A DNA stretch of 16,819 bases from Syntrophopropionicum sp964397525 (GTDB lineage Bacteria > Bacillota > Desulfotomaculia > Desulfotomaculales > Pelotomaculaceae), in the NCBI GenBank assembly GCA_964397525.1, contig CAYNIY010000030.1:1-16819 (forward strand). Reading direction: 5' to 3'. Made by a program: the position numbers and the translations under genes. A model generated the notes under the pieces. The model was not told the origin of the DNA. It saw only the letters and a program-made list of their open reading frames with translations, and did no database searches. The number at the start of each line of letters is the position of its first letter. Within the stretch, counting starts at the first letter, position 1. Positions 1 through 8,029 of this stretch are shown here, piece by piece.

Positions 1-15
1 AGCATCCAGGCCGCC

Positions 16-43
16 TTGCTTTTTTGAAAATATATATTATACT
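16..43 (+). promoter_or_regulatory. possible sigma-A promoter upstream of the prenyl synthase gene
   Basis: TTGCTT (16-21) and TATACT (38-43) are separated by 16 bases. This is a tolerable but not strong match to the housekeeping promoter. It lies about 110 bases before the first gene. The T-run at 20-25 may instead belong to a terminator hairpin that starts before the window. The rest of 1-151 is AT-rich and I see no coding signal in it. Confidence 0.2.
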
Positions 44-151
44 TTAAAGGAATATCCTATCAACCAGCGAAATTATTAAATATTTTGCGGTAAAAGTATA
101 AGTAAATAAATATTCTAAATATGTTTCCCTTTAATTTAAGCAGGTGAATAA

Positions 152-1117
152 ATGCTGGAGCTATTCGTTGACATAAAAGATGAACTGCAGGCTGTTGAGA
201 ATGAATTAAGTGAAGTGCTCAAGGCGGATTATCCTATATTGACTGAAACATCAACACATCTTCTTAACGCCGGCGGTAAGCGCCTGCGTCCCGCACTTGT
301 ATTTTTCGGCGCGAAGTTTTATAAATTTGACTTGAAAAAAGTAATGCCGCTGGCCGCCACCCTGGAACTGATTCACATGGCCTCACTGGTTCACGACGAT
401 GTCGTGGACGCATCCATGACCCGCCGCGGTATGCCCACGGTTAAAGCTTTGTGGGGCAACCGCATCTCAACACATATTGGATCATACCTCTTTGCAAAAT
501 CACTGACCCAGATAGCCAAATATGGAGACTGGCCGCTGATATCTGAGGTTTTGTCTGACACCAGCGTGCAGATGAGCCAGGGTGAAATCATCCAAATCTC
601 ATCTTCTTTTGATGCCAACCAGAGTATCAGGGAATATTTTTATCGTATTAATTGTAAAACAGCTCTTCTGATTGCCGCCAGCGCACAGCTGGGAGCGGTA
701 GCTTGCGGCGCTCCCAGTAGTATATACCTGCCGCTCAGACGGTATGGACACAATGTGGGCATGGCATTCCAGATTACCGATGATATCCTTGATATGATTG
801 CGGAGCAGGGTCAGTTGGGCAAGCCTGTTGGCGGAGACCTGCGCCAGGGTATCATAACCCTGCCGGTAATTTACGCCCTGAGCCGTTGTGAAGACAAGAA
901 ACGGCTTGCAGATCTGGTGGTAAAAGTGCACAAAAGCGATGATGAGGTTGAAGAAGCTTTAGAAATTGTCAGAAACTGCGGTGCTATCGAGTATTCCTTT
1001 AATATAGCTAATAAATATATTGCCAAAGCAAAAGCTGAATTGAGCAATCTGCCTGATCTCCCCACACGTGTGACAATGGGCATGGCAGCTGATTTCGTAA
1101 TCGCCAGGAAGTTTTAA
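152..1117 (+). CDS. hepT: long-chain (E)-polyprenyl diphosphate synthase, probably the heptaprenyl synthase large subunit type
   Basis: This cytoplasmic enzyme would extend farnesyl or geranylgeranyl diphosphate with isopentenyl diphosphate to make the side chain of menaquinone. The 321-residue product is normal length for the family. It has GKRLRP (about 42-47) for diphosphate binding. The first aspartate-rich motif is DDVVD (82-86) and the second is DDILD (210-214), followed by GKPVGGDLRQG. Both motifs are intact, so it should be active. The ATG at 152 is preceded by AGGTG five bases upstream. It is the first gene of the heme cluster with only 44 bases before the next gene, so it is probably co-transcribed. 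Chain length cannot be read from sequence alone; octaprenyl or a related length is equally possible, and I see no small HepS-type partner nearby. The family is certain, the symbol less so. Confidence 0.85.
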   Translation: MLELFVDIKDELQAVENELSEVLKADYPILTETSTHLLNAGGKRLRPALVFFGAKFYKFDLKKVMPLAATLELIHMASLVHDDVVDASMTRRGMPTVKALWGNRISTHIGSYLFAKSLTQIAKYGDWPLISEVLSDTSVQMSQGEIIQISSSFDANQSIREYFYRINCKTALLIAASAQLGAVACGAPSSIYLPLRRYGHNVGMAFQITDDILDMIAEQGQLGKPVGGDLRQGIITLPVIYALSRCEDKKRLADLVVKVHKSDDEVEEALEIVRNCGAIEYSFNIANKYIAKAKAELSNLPDLPTRVTMGMAADFVIARKF

Positions 1118-1161
1118 GGCGCCATTTATAAGCAGTTTGATTGATATGGCAGGTGGCAGAC

Positions 1162-1803
1162 ATGTCCGCAAGATATCTTGTTTCACTGGATTTGAAAAAT
1201 AAAAAATGCCTGGTTGTCGGCGGGGGCAATGTTGCGGAGCGCAAGGTGATGTCGCTGCTGGAGTGCGGCGCCCTGGTCCACGTAGTCAGCCCTGAGATAT
1301 CCCCTTTACTGAAATCCATGGTTGAAGACAGCTTGATTACATTCAGGCAGGGAAAATATAAGAGCTCTGATCTTGATGACAGGTTTTTGGTTGTAGGCGC
1401 CACCGGTACGGAAGAAGTCAACAGGAAGATTGCAGAAGATTGTGCAAAACGCGGCCTGATCGTCAATATTGTAGATGATCCCACCAAAGGCAACTTCTTT
1501 GTGCCAGCATCGGTGAAAAGAGGTTCTCTCACCATAGCAGTATCAACAGGCGGAAAAAGCCCTCTGCTGGCAAGAAAGATCAAAGAAGAACTGGAGAACG
1601 CCTATGGGCCGCATTATGAAGAATTTGTAGATTTGCTTGGATGTTTAAGAGAAGATGTAATTAAGAATGTATCCGATCCGGATAAGAAAAAAGAGATACT
1701 TGAAAACCTTGTCAGCGATGATATCTTAAAATTTCTGAAAGCAGGCAGGATTGAATCGGCAAAGGAGATGTTACTAGGTGTTAATCGCGGTAGTGGGTCT
1801 TAA
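1162..1803 (+). CDS. sirC: precorrin-2 dehydrogenase, possibly also sirohydrochlorin ferrochelatase (Met8/CysG N-terminal type)
   Basis: It oxidises precorrin-2 to sirohydrochlorin with NAD+; Met8p and CysG members also insert iron to give siroheme. The start chosen is ATG 1162, five bases after AGGTGG. An in-frame TTG at 1141 would add seven residues but has no ribosome site. The resulting 213-residue protein has a Rossmann loop GGGNVAERK (20-28). NIVDDPTKGNFFVPA carries the conserved catalytic aspartate (D105), and IAVSTGGKSP follows near 126-134. The C-terminal 60 residues match the small helical domain of the family. Its 3' end overlaps hemA by 26 bases, indicating tight translational coupling. 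In this cluster it supplies sirohydrochlorin/siroheme to the AhbA-D enzymes. Whether it chelates iron is open, because no separate chelatase lies in the window. Confidence 0.88.
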   Translation: MSARYLVSLDLKNKKCLVVGGGNVAERKVMSLLECGALVHVVSPEISPLLKSMVEDSLITFRQGKYKSSDLDDRFLVVGATGTEEVNRKIAEDCAKRGLIVNIVDDPTKGNFFVPASVKRGSLTIAVSTGGKSPLLARKIKEELENAYGPHYEEFVDLLGCLREDVIKNVSDPDKKKEILENLVSDDILKFLKAGRIESAKEMLLGVNRGSGS

Positions 1804-3103
1804 CCACAGAACTGCCCCTGTCGAAGTCAGGGAAAAATTAACGTTTCCCGGCCATAATTTAAAAGGGGCTTTGAGAAGGTTGAAATCCTATCCCGTTATC
1901 GAGGGCTGTGTAATTTTGTCTACCTGCAACAGGACTGAAATATATGCGGCAACGCTGGAAATGGATGAGGGGATCAATGCTATCTGGGATTTCCTGTCTC
2001 GATGGTCAGGGGTAAACAAATCAGAAATCAAGAATTTCACATACTGCCACACCCTGTATGACATGATTCGCCACACCTTCCGCGTCGCGTCAGGTTTGGA
2101 CTCCATGCTGCTTGGGGAGACCCAGATCCTGGGACAGCTCAGGTCGGCCTACCTGGATGCTGTCGAATATGAAGCGACAAACCGGGTGATCAATACGCTT
2201 TTTCAGCTGGCTCTCACTGTCGGCAAGCGGGTCCGCACGGAAACCGGCATTGACCGCAATGCTGTTTCTATCAGTTATGCTGCTGTTGAATTGGCCAAGC
2301 AGCACCTGGGAGATCTGAATACACGCCAGGTGCTGATCGTGGGCGCTGGTAAAATGAGTGAACTGACCGCCAGGCACCTGGTTGACAATGGTATTTCAGG
2401 TGTTATTGTATCCAACCGTTCATTTGATAGAGCAGAAGCGCTGGCTGCCCAATTCGGCGGCAGGGCTGTCAATTTTGACGAGCTGTACAAATACATGGAA
2501 TCAGCGGATATCGTGATCAGCTGCACAGCAGCGTCACATAATGTAATTAAAACCAAAGAAATGCAGCAGGTCATGGATAGAAGAAAAGGCAGAAAGATAT
2601 TTATGATCGATATAGCGGTACCGCGGGACATCGAAGCAGAAGTAGGCGAACTGGGCGGGGTAACACTTTATGACATAGACGATCTGAAGTCCGTTGTTGA
2701 TCACAACCTGACCGAACGCAGGCATGCCGCTAATAAGGCCGAGCAGATCATCGAAGAAGAGCTGGAAAAGTTCATGAAATGGCACGGTACCCAATATGCC
2801 ATACCCACTGTGACTGCCTTGAAAAACTGGGGCGAAGAAATAAAGCAAAAAGAACTGCAGCGGGCTCTAAACCGCCTCGGTGAATTATCAGAACACGATC
2901 AAAAAGTTGTTTCTTCACTGGCCAATTCAATAGTCAACCAGATGCTGCATGTTCCTATCAACCAGCTGAAAAAATATGCGCTGACAGTAGAAGGCCACCT
3001 TTATACCGAGATCATGCAAAATTTATTTGAACTTGATGTACCGGGCCAGAAATCGAAGAAAGTACTGGACACAATAATAACCGAAAAACATCATATGCTT
3101 TAG
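1778..3103 (+). CDS. hemA: glutamyl-tRNA reductase
   Basis: It reduces glutamyl-tRNA(Glu) with NADPH to glutamate-1-semialdehyde, the first committed step of tetrapyrrole synthesis in the C5 pathway. The 441-residue length is typical. GLNHRTAPVEVREKL (7-21) and STCNRTEIY place the catalytic cysteine at C50. MLLGETQILGQL follows in the catalytic domain. The NADPH domain has LIVGAGKMSELTARHL, and ISCTAASH follows. The last 100 residues form the helical dimerisation domain. It starts at GTG 1778 with AGGAGA nine bases upstream, inside the 3' end of the preceding gene. HemL, the partner enzyme, lies at the far end of the cluster. Confidence 0.96.
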   Translation: MLIAVVGLNHRTAPVEVREKLTFPGHNLKGALRRLKSYPVIEGCVILSTCNRTEIYAATLEMDEGINAIWDFLSRWSGVNKSEIKNFTYCHTLYDMIRHTFRVASGLDSMLLGETQILGQLRSAYLDAVEYEATNRVINTLFQLALTVGKRVRTETGIDRNAVSISYAAVELAKQHLGDLNTRQVLIVGAGKMSELTARHLVDNGISGVIVSNRSFDRAEALAAQFGGRAVNFDELYKYMESADIVISCTAASHNVIKTKEMQQVMDRRKGRKIFMIDIAVPRDIEAEVGELGGVTLYDIDDLKSVVDHNLTERRHAANKAEQIIEEELEKFMKWHGTQYAIPTVTALKNWGEEIKQKELQRALNRLGELSEHDQKVVSSLANSIVNQMLHVPINQLKKYALTVEGHLYTEIMQNLFELDVPGQKSKKVLDTIITEKHHML

Positions 3104-3166
3104 AAATAGCTCCAATCAGAAAACAGCAGGTTGACAACCTCGAAAAAGCTTGTTAGGGGATTAATT

Positions 3167-4108
3167 TTGAAACAAGAAATTGTTGTAGGGACAAGAGAAA
3201 GCAGGCTTGCCATGTGGCAAGCCTGTTGGGTGGTACAACGTTTAAAAGCGGTAAACCCGGAGCGCAGTTACCGGATCAAAGGGATCTCCACCCAGGGAGA
3301 TAAAGTCCTGGACGTCGCCTTGGCCAAAATAGGAGACAAGGGACTTTTTACTAAAGAACTGGAACAGGCATTGTTCCGCGGGGAAATCGATTTGGCGGTG
3401 CACAGCATGAAGGATCTGCCCACATCGCTGCCGGACGGACTTGTCATTGGCGCTGTGTGCGAGAGGGAATTCCCTGGCGACGTCTTGATCTCGCGTGACC
3501 ATAAAACACTCGATGAACTCCCGCCGGATGCCGTTATCGGCACGAGCAGCCTCAGGCGGACAGCTCAGATCCTGCACTATCGCAGTGATTTAAGAACCGT
3601 TAATCTGCGCGGCAATGTCCAGACCAGGCTGAATAAGCTGGATGAGAATAAATTTGACGCGACTATTTTGGCCTTTGCCGGTGTCCACCGCATGGGCCTG
3701 GACTCAAGGATCACCCAGGTTATACCCTATGAAATCTGCCTGCCCGCAGTCGGGCAGGGATCGATCGCCGTGGAAGCTGCCCTGGACAATGAAGTGATAA
3801 TTGCACTGGTTAAAAATATAGATCACAGTGATTCGCGTCAGGCTGTGAGTGCTGAAAGGTCATTTTTAAAAAAGCTGGAAGGCGGCTGCCAGGTACCGAT
3901 CGGAGCATACGCTGCAGTTGAAGGCGGATATTTGCGCTTGGAAGGAGCTGTAGTCAGCCTGGATGGCAGGGATATGGTCCGTTCAGATCTGACCGGAGGC
4001 TTACAGGAAGCAGAAGAGGTCGGCACTGTCCTGGCGGAGAAGCTGATTAAGCTGGGTGCGGGTGAAATATTGAGTAAAATGCGACAGGAGATTATGTGCG
4101 ATGAGTAA
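3167..4108 (+). CDS. hemC: porphobilinogen deaminase (hydroxymethylbilane synthase)
   Basis: It joins four porphobilinogen units into hydroxymethylbilane using a covalently bound dipyrromethane primer. I choose TTG 3167, six bases after AGGGGA, giving 313 residues starting just before IVVGTRESRLAMWQ. This is the usual N-terminus of the family. A TTG at 3131 would add 12 residues but lies inside a palindrome and has a poor ribosome site. The catalytic aspartate is D83 in AVHSMKDLPT. Conserved arginines sit in GTSSLRRTAQ. The dipyrromethane-attachment cysteine is C241 in LEGGCQVPIGAY. All key residues are present. It ends eight bases inside the cobA-hemD gene, implying coupled translation. Confidence 0.95.
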   Translation: MKQEIVVGTRESRLAMWQACWVVQRLKAVNPERSYRIKGISTQGDKVLDVALAKIGDKGLFTKELEQALFRGEIDLAVHSMKDLPTSLPDGLVIGAVCEREFPGDVLISRDHKTLDELPPDAVIGTSSLRRTAQILHYRSDLRTVNLRGNVQTRLNKLDENKFDATILAFAGVHRMGLDSRITQVIPYEICLPAVGQGSIAVEAALDNEVIIALVKNIDHSDSRQAVSAERSFLKKLEGGCQVPIGAYAAVEGGYLRLEGAVVSLDGRDMVRSDLTGGLQEAEEVGTVLAEKLIKLGAGEILSKMRQEIMCDE

Positions 4109-5621
4109 AGGTGTCGTCTATCTTGTCGGCGCCGGGCCGGGAGACGCAAAGCTGATCACCGTAAAAGGGCTGGAGTGTATTCAGAAATCCGACACGATCA
4201 TATACGACCGGCTGGTGAATAAGAGATTGCTGACCTTTGCCCCTGCTGCAGCAGAGATTATTTATGTCGGTAAATCACCGGAACGTCATACACTGAAACA
4301 GTCAGAAATCAACCAACTGCTGGCGGATAAAGCTATTAGAGGAAAGGCAGTTACCAGGCTTAAGGGAGGGGACCCTTTTGTATTCGGCAGGGGCGGTGAA
4401 GAGGCCGAGGCCTTGAAAGAAGCAGGTGTTGCTTTTGAGATTGTGCCGGGTGTTACTTCTGCCATAGCAGCGGCAGCTTATGCCGGCATTCCGGTAACGC
4501 ACCGCGATTTCACCTCCACACTTGCGATTATTACGGGTAACGAAGATCCGCTCAAAGAGGATTCAAGCATAGACTGGGCAAAGATATCTACAGGAGCAGG
4601 CACCCTGGTGTTTCTGATGGGAATGGCCAACCTGCCTCACATCACCAAACAATTGATGGACAATGGCAGATCTCCGGAAACACCGGCTGCTTTGGTCAGG
4701 TGGGGCACCAGGCCGCAGCAGCGAACACTGGTGGGCACGCTGGGTGACATAAGCCGGAAAGCGGTCAGTGAAGGATTTAAAAATCCAGCAATCATTATTG
4801 TGGGAGAAGTCGTTTCGCTGCGGGAAAAGCTGAATTGGTTTGAAAAGAAACCGCTGTTCGGCAAAAGAATTTTAGTTACCCGTTCGCGCGAACAGGCCAG
4901 TGTGCTCTCGGAAGCGCTTGAAGAACTGGGTGCGGAGCCATTCGAATTTCCTACGATCAGCGTAGCGGAGCCAGAAGATTATCAGCCGTTGGATCTGGCC
5001 ATAAAAGATCTCACTAAATACAAATGGATTATCTTCACCAGTGTAAATGGTGTGGAACACTTTTTTAGAAGGATGCGCTTTAACCACAAGGATGTCCGTG
5101 ATTTGTACGGCGCCAAACTATGCGCCATCGGCCCTAAAACCAGGGAAGCGCTGGAAAAATACGGCCTGCTCGTGGATTACGTGCCCAATGAATTCCGCGC
5201 TGAGGAAATAATGAAAGGGCTGCAGGGAAAAGTGGCGGCGGGGGATAAGATTTTACTGCCGCGCGCGGACATTGCCAGAAAGGTGCTGCCGGAAGCATTA
5301 ACCGGTTTGGGAGCGCTGGTGGATGAAGTTACAGTCTACCGCACTTTACCTGGTGCAGGCCAGGCCAGCCTGATCCTGGAAATGCTTAAAAATGATGAAA
5401 TTAACGTAATAACCTTTACCAGTTCTTCTACTGTAAGTAATTTTGTCCAGATGCCAGGCGCCGGGGATATCAGCAGCCTGCTTTCTGGTGTGACTGTAGC
5501 GTGCATCGGGCCTGTGACGGCAGCCACTGCAAAGGAATTGGGCGTCAGGGTGGATCTGGTGGCGGAAGAATATACAATAGAAGGCCTGGTCAGTGCAATG
5601 CTGAAATATTTTAGTAAATAG
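4101..5621 (+). CDS. cobA-hemD: fused uroporphyrinogen-III C-methyltransferase / uroporphyrinogen-III synthase
   Basis: This 506-residue bifunctional protein makes and then methylates uroporphyrinogen III. Residues 1-245 are the SAM-dependent methyltransferase (SUMT). It has VGAGPGDAKLITVKG near the start, YVGKSPERHTL, VTRLKGGDPFVFGRGGEE (84-101) and PGVTSAIAAAAYAGIPVTHR. It produces precorrin-2. Residues from about 254 to the end are the HemD domain, beginning KRILVTRSREQASVL and ending near VSAMLKYF, and close the hydroxymethylbilane ring. ATG 4101 has AGGAG ten bases upstream and overlaps hemC. The fusion is a known arrangement in clostridia and some other bacteria. Placing the methyltransferase in the same chain as HemD commits flux to precorrin-2 and siroheme, which fits the Ahb genes that follow. 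Confidence 0.95.
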   Translation: MSKGVVYLVGAGPGDAKLITVKGLECIQKSDTIIYDRLVNKRLLTFAPAAAEIIYVGKSPERHTLKQSEINQLLADKAIRGKAVTRLKGGDPFVFGRGGEEAEALKEAGVAFEIVPGVTSAIAAAAYAGIPVTHRDFTSTLAIITGNEDPLKEDSSIDWAKISTGAGTLVFLMGMANLPHITKQLMDNGRSPETPAALVRWGTRPQQRTLVGTLGDISRKAVSEGFKNPAIIIVGEVVSLREKLNWFEKKPLFGKRILVTRSREQASVLSEALEELGAEPFEFPTISVAEPEDYQPLDLAIKDLTKYKWIIFTSVNGVEHFFRRMRFNHKDVRDLYGAKLCAIGPKTREALEKYGLLVDYVPNEFRAEEIMKGLQGKVAAGDKILLPRADIARKVLPEALTGLGALVDEVTVYRTLPGAGQASLILEMLKNDEINVITFTSSSTVSNFVQMPGAGDISSLLSGVTVACIGPVTAATAKELGVRVDLVAEEYTIEGLVSAMLKYFSK

Positions 5622-5658
5622 ATATGGAAAATAATTATTCAGACAGAGGTATAAAAAA

Positions 5659-6831
5659 ATGATCAGTGTGACCAAACTTTTATGTGATACCGAATATTTT
5701 GGTGATTCGCTTCGGTACAGCCCTGGCTCGATGGGGCAGGTTAACGGTGCAACGCAGGGCCACGGCCCGGTTGTCGTCTGGAACACCACCCGTACCTGCA
5801 ACCTCAAATGTATCCATTGTTATTCAAATTCGGAGTCAAAAAAATACGATGGCGAGCTGGACACCGGGGAAGCGCTGCGTTTCATTGACCACCTGGCAGA
5901 ATTCAAGGTTCCGGTAATCCTTTTTTCCGGCGGCGAACCGCTGTTAAGAGAAGATCTGATAGAACTGGTGACCTACGCGAGAAGCAAGGAGATCAGGGCA
6001 ACCATTTCCACGAACGGGACCTTGTTGAGCCGGGAAAAGGTGGCAACTTTAAAGGACCTGGGGGTTGGTTATATCGGCGTCAGCCTGGACGGTATCGGTG
6101 AGAACAATGACCGTTTTCGAGGCCGCGAAGGTGCTTTTGCGGCTGCTCTTACAGGGATCAGGAACTGCATAGAAATCGGGCAGAGGACCGGACTGCGCTT
6201 CACTATCAATAAACATAATTACAGCGAATTAAACGCTATCTTCGACCTGATCGAAGCAGAGAATATTCCCAGGGTATGTTTTTATCACCTGGTCTATGCC
6301 GGCAGGGGCAGCAAGATGGTGGAAGAGGATATTACCAGGCAGGAAGCACGCCTGGCAATGGATCTGATCATGGCACGCACCCTGGATTTTCACAGACGCG
6401 GCCTGCAAAAAGAAATCTTGACTGTTGATAACCATGCCGACGGTGTTTATCTTTATATGATGCTGAAAGAAAAGGATCCGGTAAGGGCACAGAGTGTTTT
6501 GGACCTGCTGCGGCTGAACGGCGGCAACCGGACTGGCATAGCCATCGGTGCAGTCGATTGGTATGGCAACGTACACCCTGACCAGTTCACCCAGAACCAT
6601 ACCTTCGGCAACGTCAGGGACAGGAAATTCGGCGATATCTGGACAGACAAATCACAGCCGGTACTGGCTGGTTTGAAGAACAGGAAACCTCTGCTGAAAG
6701 GCCGCTGTGCCGCGTGCCAGTGGCTGGATATCTGCAACGGCAATTTCAGGGCCAGGGCTGAGGCGGTCACAGGTGATTTTTGGGAGTCAGACCCGGCCTG
6801 CTACCTGACTGATGAGGAAATTGGGATATAA
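5659..6831 (+). CDS. ahbC: radical SAM enzyme AhbC (12,18-didecarboxysiroheme to Fe-coproporphyrin III; NirJ1-like)
   Basis: In the siroheme-dependent heme route AhbC removes the two acetate side chains of didecarboxysiroheme. The 390-residue protein opens MISVTKLLCDT and has VVVWNTTRTCNLKCIHCY, with the SAM cluster cysteines at C47, C51 and C54. SGGEPLLREDL and STNGTLL follow. A C-terminal SPASM/twitch-like region has C350, C353, C359 and C381 (GRCAACQWLDIC, DPACYL) for an auxiliary 4Fe-4S cluster. The opening and ending resemble AhbC and the heme d1 protein NirJ. ATG 5659 has AGAGGT eight bases upstream, 37 bases after cobA-hemD. Heme d1 synthesis (NirJ proper) is less likely because no nirS, nirF or nirN is seen and ahbD is present. 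Confidence 0.88.
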   Translation: MISVTKLLCDTEYFGDSLRYSPGSMGQVNGATQGHGPVVVWNTTRTCNLKCIHCYSNSESKKYDGELDTGEALRFIDHLAEFKVPVILFSGGEPLLREDLIELVTYARSKEIRATISTNGTLLSREKVATLKDLGVGYIGVSLDGIGENNDRFRGREGAFAAALTGIRNCIEIGQRTGLRFTINKHNYSELNAIFDLIEAENIPRVCFYHLVYAGRGSKMVEEDITRQEARLAMDLIMARTLDFHRRGLQKEILTVDNHADGVYLYMMLKEKDPVRAQSVLDLLRLNGGNRTGIAIGAVDWYGNVHPDQFTQNHTFGNVRDRKFGDIWTDKSQPVLAGLKNRKPLLKGRCAACQWLDICNGNFRARAEAVTGDFWESDPACYLTDEEIGI

Positions 6832-6848
6832 TTTTGGAGGTGTGGGAT

Positions 6849-7829
6849 ATGCCATTTCCGGAACAGCGGCCGAGGCGGCTCAGGACTAACGAAAACATCC
6901 GCCTCATGGTACGGGAGAACAGCCTCGCTGTAAACAACCTTGTGTATCCTGTATTTGTCACCCATGGCAGCGGTTTAGCCGAGCCCATAGATTCTATGCC
7001 GGGCATATGCCGCTATTCCATAGACAGGCTGCTCAGAGAGCTCGAAGAGGTTGTAAATTTAAAAATTCCATGCATCCTTCCCTTTGGTGTGCCGGCTGAA
7101 AAAGACGAGGCTGGTTCCGAAGCATATGCCGAAAACGGCATCATACAGCAGACCCTAAGGGCGGTAAAAAAGGAATACCCGGATTTGACGGTAATCACTG
7201 ACCTCTGCCTCTGTGAGTATACCAGCCATGGGCACTGCGGCATAATTCAAGACAATTACGTAATGAATGACCTCACACTTGAGCTGCTTGCCAGGACAGC
7301 TGTTTCGCACGCGGCAGCCGGTGCGGATATAATCGCTCCTTCCGACATGATGGACGGCAGGGTGGGCGCCATACGCGCGGCCCTTGATCAGAACGGCTAC
7401 AACAATATGCCGATCATGGCCTATTCGGCAAAATACTGCTCGGCATTTTATGGGCCATTCCGTGAGGCGGCGGATTCAGCGCCTAAATTCGGCGATCGGA
7501 AATCATACCAGATGGATCCGGCCAATTCTGACGAAGCGCTGCGTGAAGTCTGGCTTGATATAGAAGAAGGGGCAGATATAGTCATGGTTAAGCCCGCCCT
7601 TGCCTATATGGATATCATCAGGCGGGTCAAGGATGAATTTAACTGTCCCGTCGCAGCTTATAATGTCAGTGGTGAGTATAGTATGGTGAAGGCCGCTGCG
7701 CAGAAGGGCTGGGTGGATGAAAGAAGGATCGTGATGGAGATTTTGACCGGTATCAAGCGTGCCGGTGCTGACATTGTGATTACCTACCATGCCAGGGAAG
7801 CAGCCAGATGGCTGCGAGATGAGAAGTAA
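6849..7829 (+). CDS. hemB: 5-aminolevulinate dehydratase (porphobilinogen synthase), zinc type
   Basis: It condenses two 5-aminolevulinate molecules to porphobilinogen. ATG 6849 is preferred because GGAGGTG sits six bases upstream; an in-frame TTG at 6834 would overlap that site. The 326-residue protein has the zinc-ligand cysteines C120, C122 and C130 in DLCLCEYTSHGHC, so it is the Zn-dependent form. The two active-site lysines are K195 (MAYSAKYCSAFYG) and K248 (VMVKPALAYMD). PVAAYNVSGEYSM is the conserved late motif. It follows ahbC by only 17 bases, so early and late heme genes are interleaved in one transcription unit. Confidence 0.96.
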   Translation: MPFPEQRPRRLRTNENIRLMVRENSLAVNNLVYPVFVTHGSGLAEPIDSMPGICRYSIDRLLRELEEVVNLKIPCILPFGVPAEKDEAGSEAYAENGIIQQTLRAVKKEYPDLTVITDLCLCEYTSHGHCGIIQDNYVMNDLTLELLARTAVSHAAAGADIIAPSDMMDGRVGAIRAALDQNGYNNMPIMAYSAKYCSAFYGPFREAADSAPKFGDRKSYQMDPANSDEALREVWLDIEEGADIVMVKPALAYMDIIRRVKDEFNCPVAAYNVSGEYSMVKAAAQKGWVDERRIVMEILTGIKRAGADIVITYHAREAARWLRDEK

Positions 7830-7830
7830 G

Positions 7831-7882
7831 ACGTGAGATGTGAGATGTGGAACTTGGGAACTGAGACGTGAAATCTGTGAAC
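7831..7882. repeat. degenerate GTGAGAT-type short tandem tract
   Basis: Directly after the hemB stop codon, ACGTGAGAT is followed by GTGAGAT and then by looser copies (GAGACGTGAAATCTGTGAA). Read on the minus strand it gives a SRLTSH-like peptide. I recall such peptides as common spurious products in clostridial genomes. It is non-coding and abuts the hairpin element that follows. Confidence 0.5.
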
Positions 7883-7935
7883 TGTAGGTGCGACTTTAGT
7901 CGCACAATCATTGGCCGGATGAATCCGGCCCTACA
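7883..7935. repeat. REP-like composite element: two hairpins inside TGTAGG/CCTACA ends
   Basis: The 53-base unit begins TGTAGG (7883-7888) and ends with its exact complement CCTACA (7930-7935). Inside are GTGCGAC-TTTA-GTCGCAC (7888-7905) and GGCCGGA-TGAA-TCCGGCC (7913-7930), both perfect 7-base stems. No T-run follows either stem, so it is not a classical terminator. The nested symmetry looks like a dispersed extragenic repeat of the REP/REPIN kind. Copies elsewhere in the genome cannot be seen from this window. Confidence 0.6.
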
Positions 7936-8029
7936 AGAATCAGGCGCTTGACACCTAATTACAGAAAAGGAATGCAGGATAAACCGGCGACTGAAATGAC
8001 CGACGACTGAATTACCCGGGGGGATTAAA

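Noticed and set aside
1008..1583. 191-codon minus-strand open frame
   Set aside because: It overlaps the end of the prenyl synthase gene and the precorrin-2 dehydrogenase gene antisense, has low-complexity Ser/Thr/Arg composition and no ribosome site.
7831..7935. CRISPR array
   Set aside because: Repeats are 7 bases, contiguous and decayed, with no regular spacers; the hairpins differ from each other. No cas genes are seen.
7948..7976. Internal promoter before ahbD (perfect TTGACA at 7948-7953)
   Set aside because: The bases 17 positions downstream (AATGCA) are a poor -10 and no better hexamer lies within 16-18 bases, so I do not call it.
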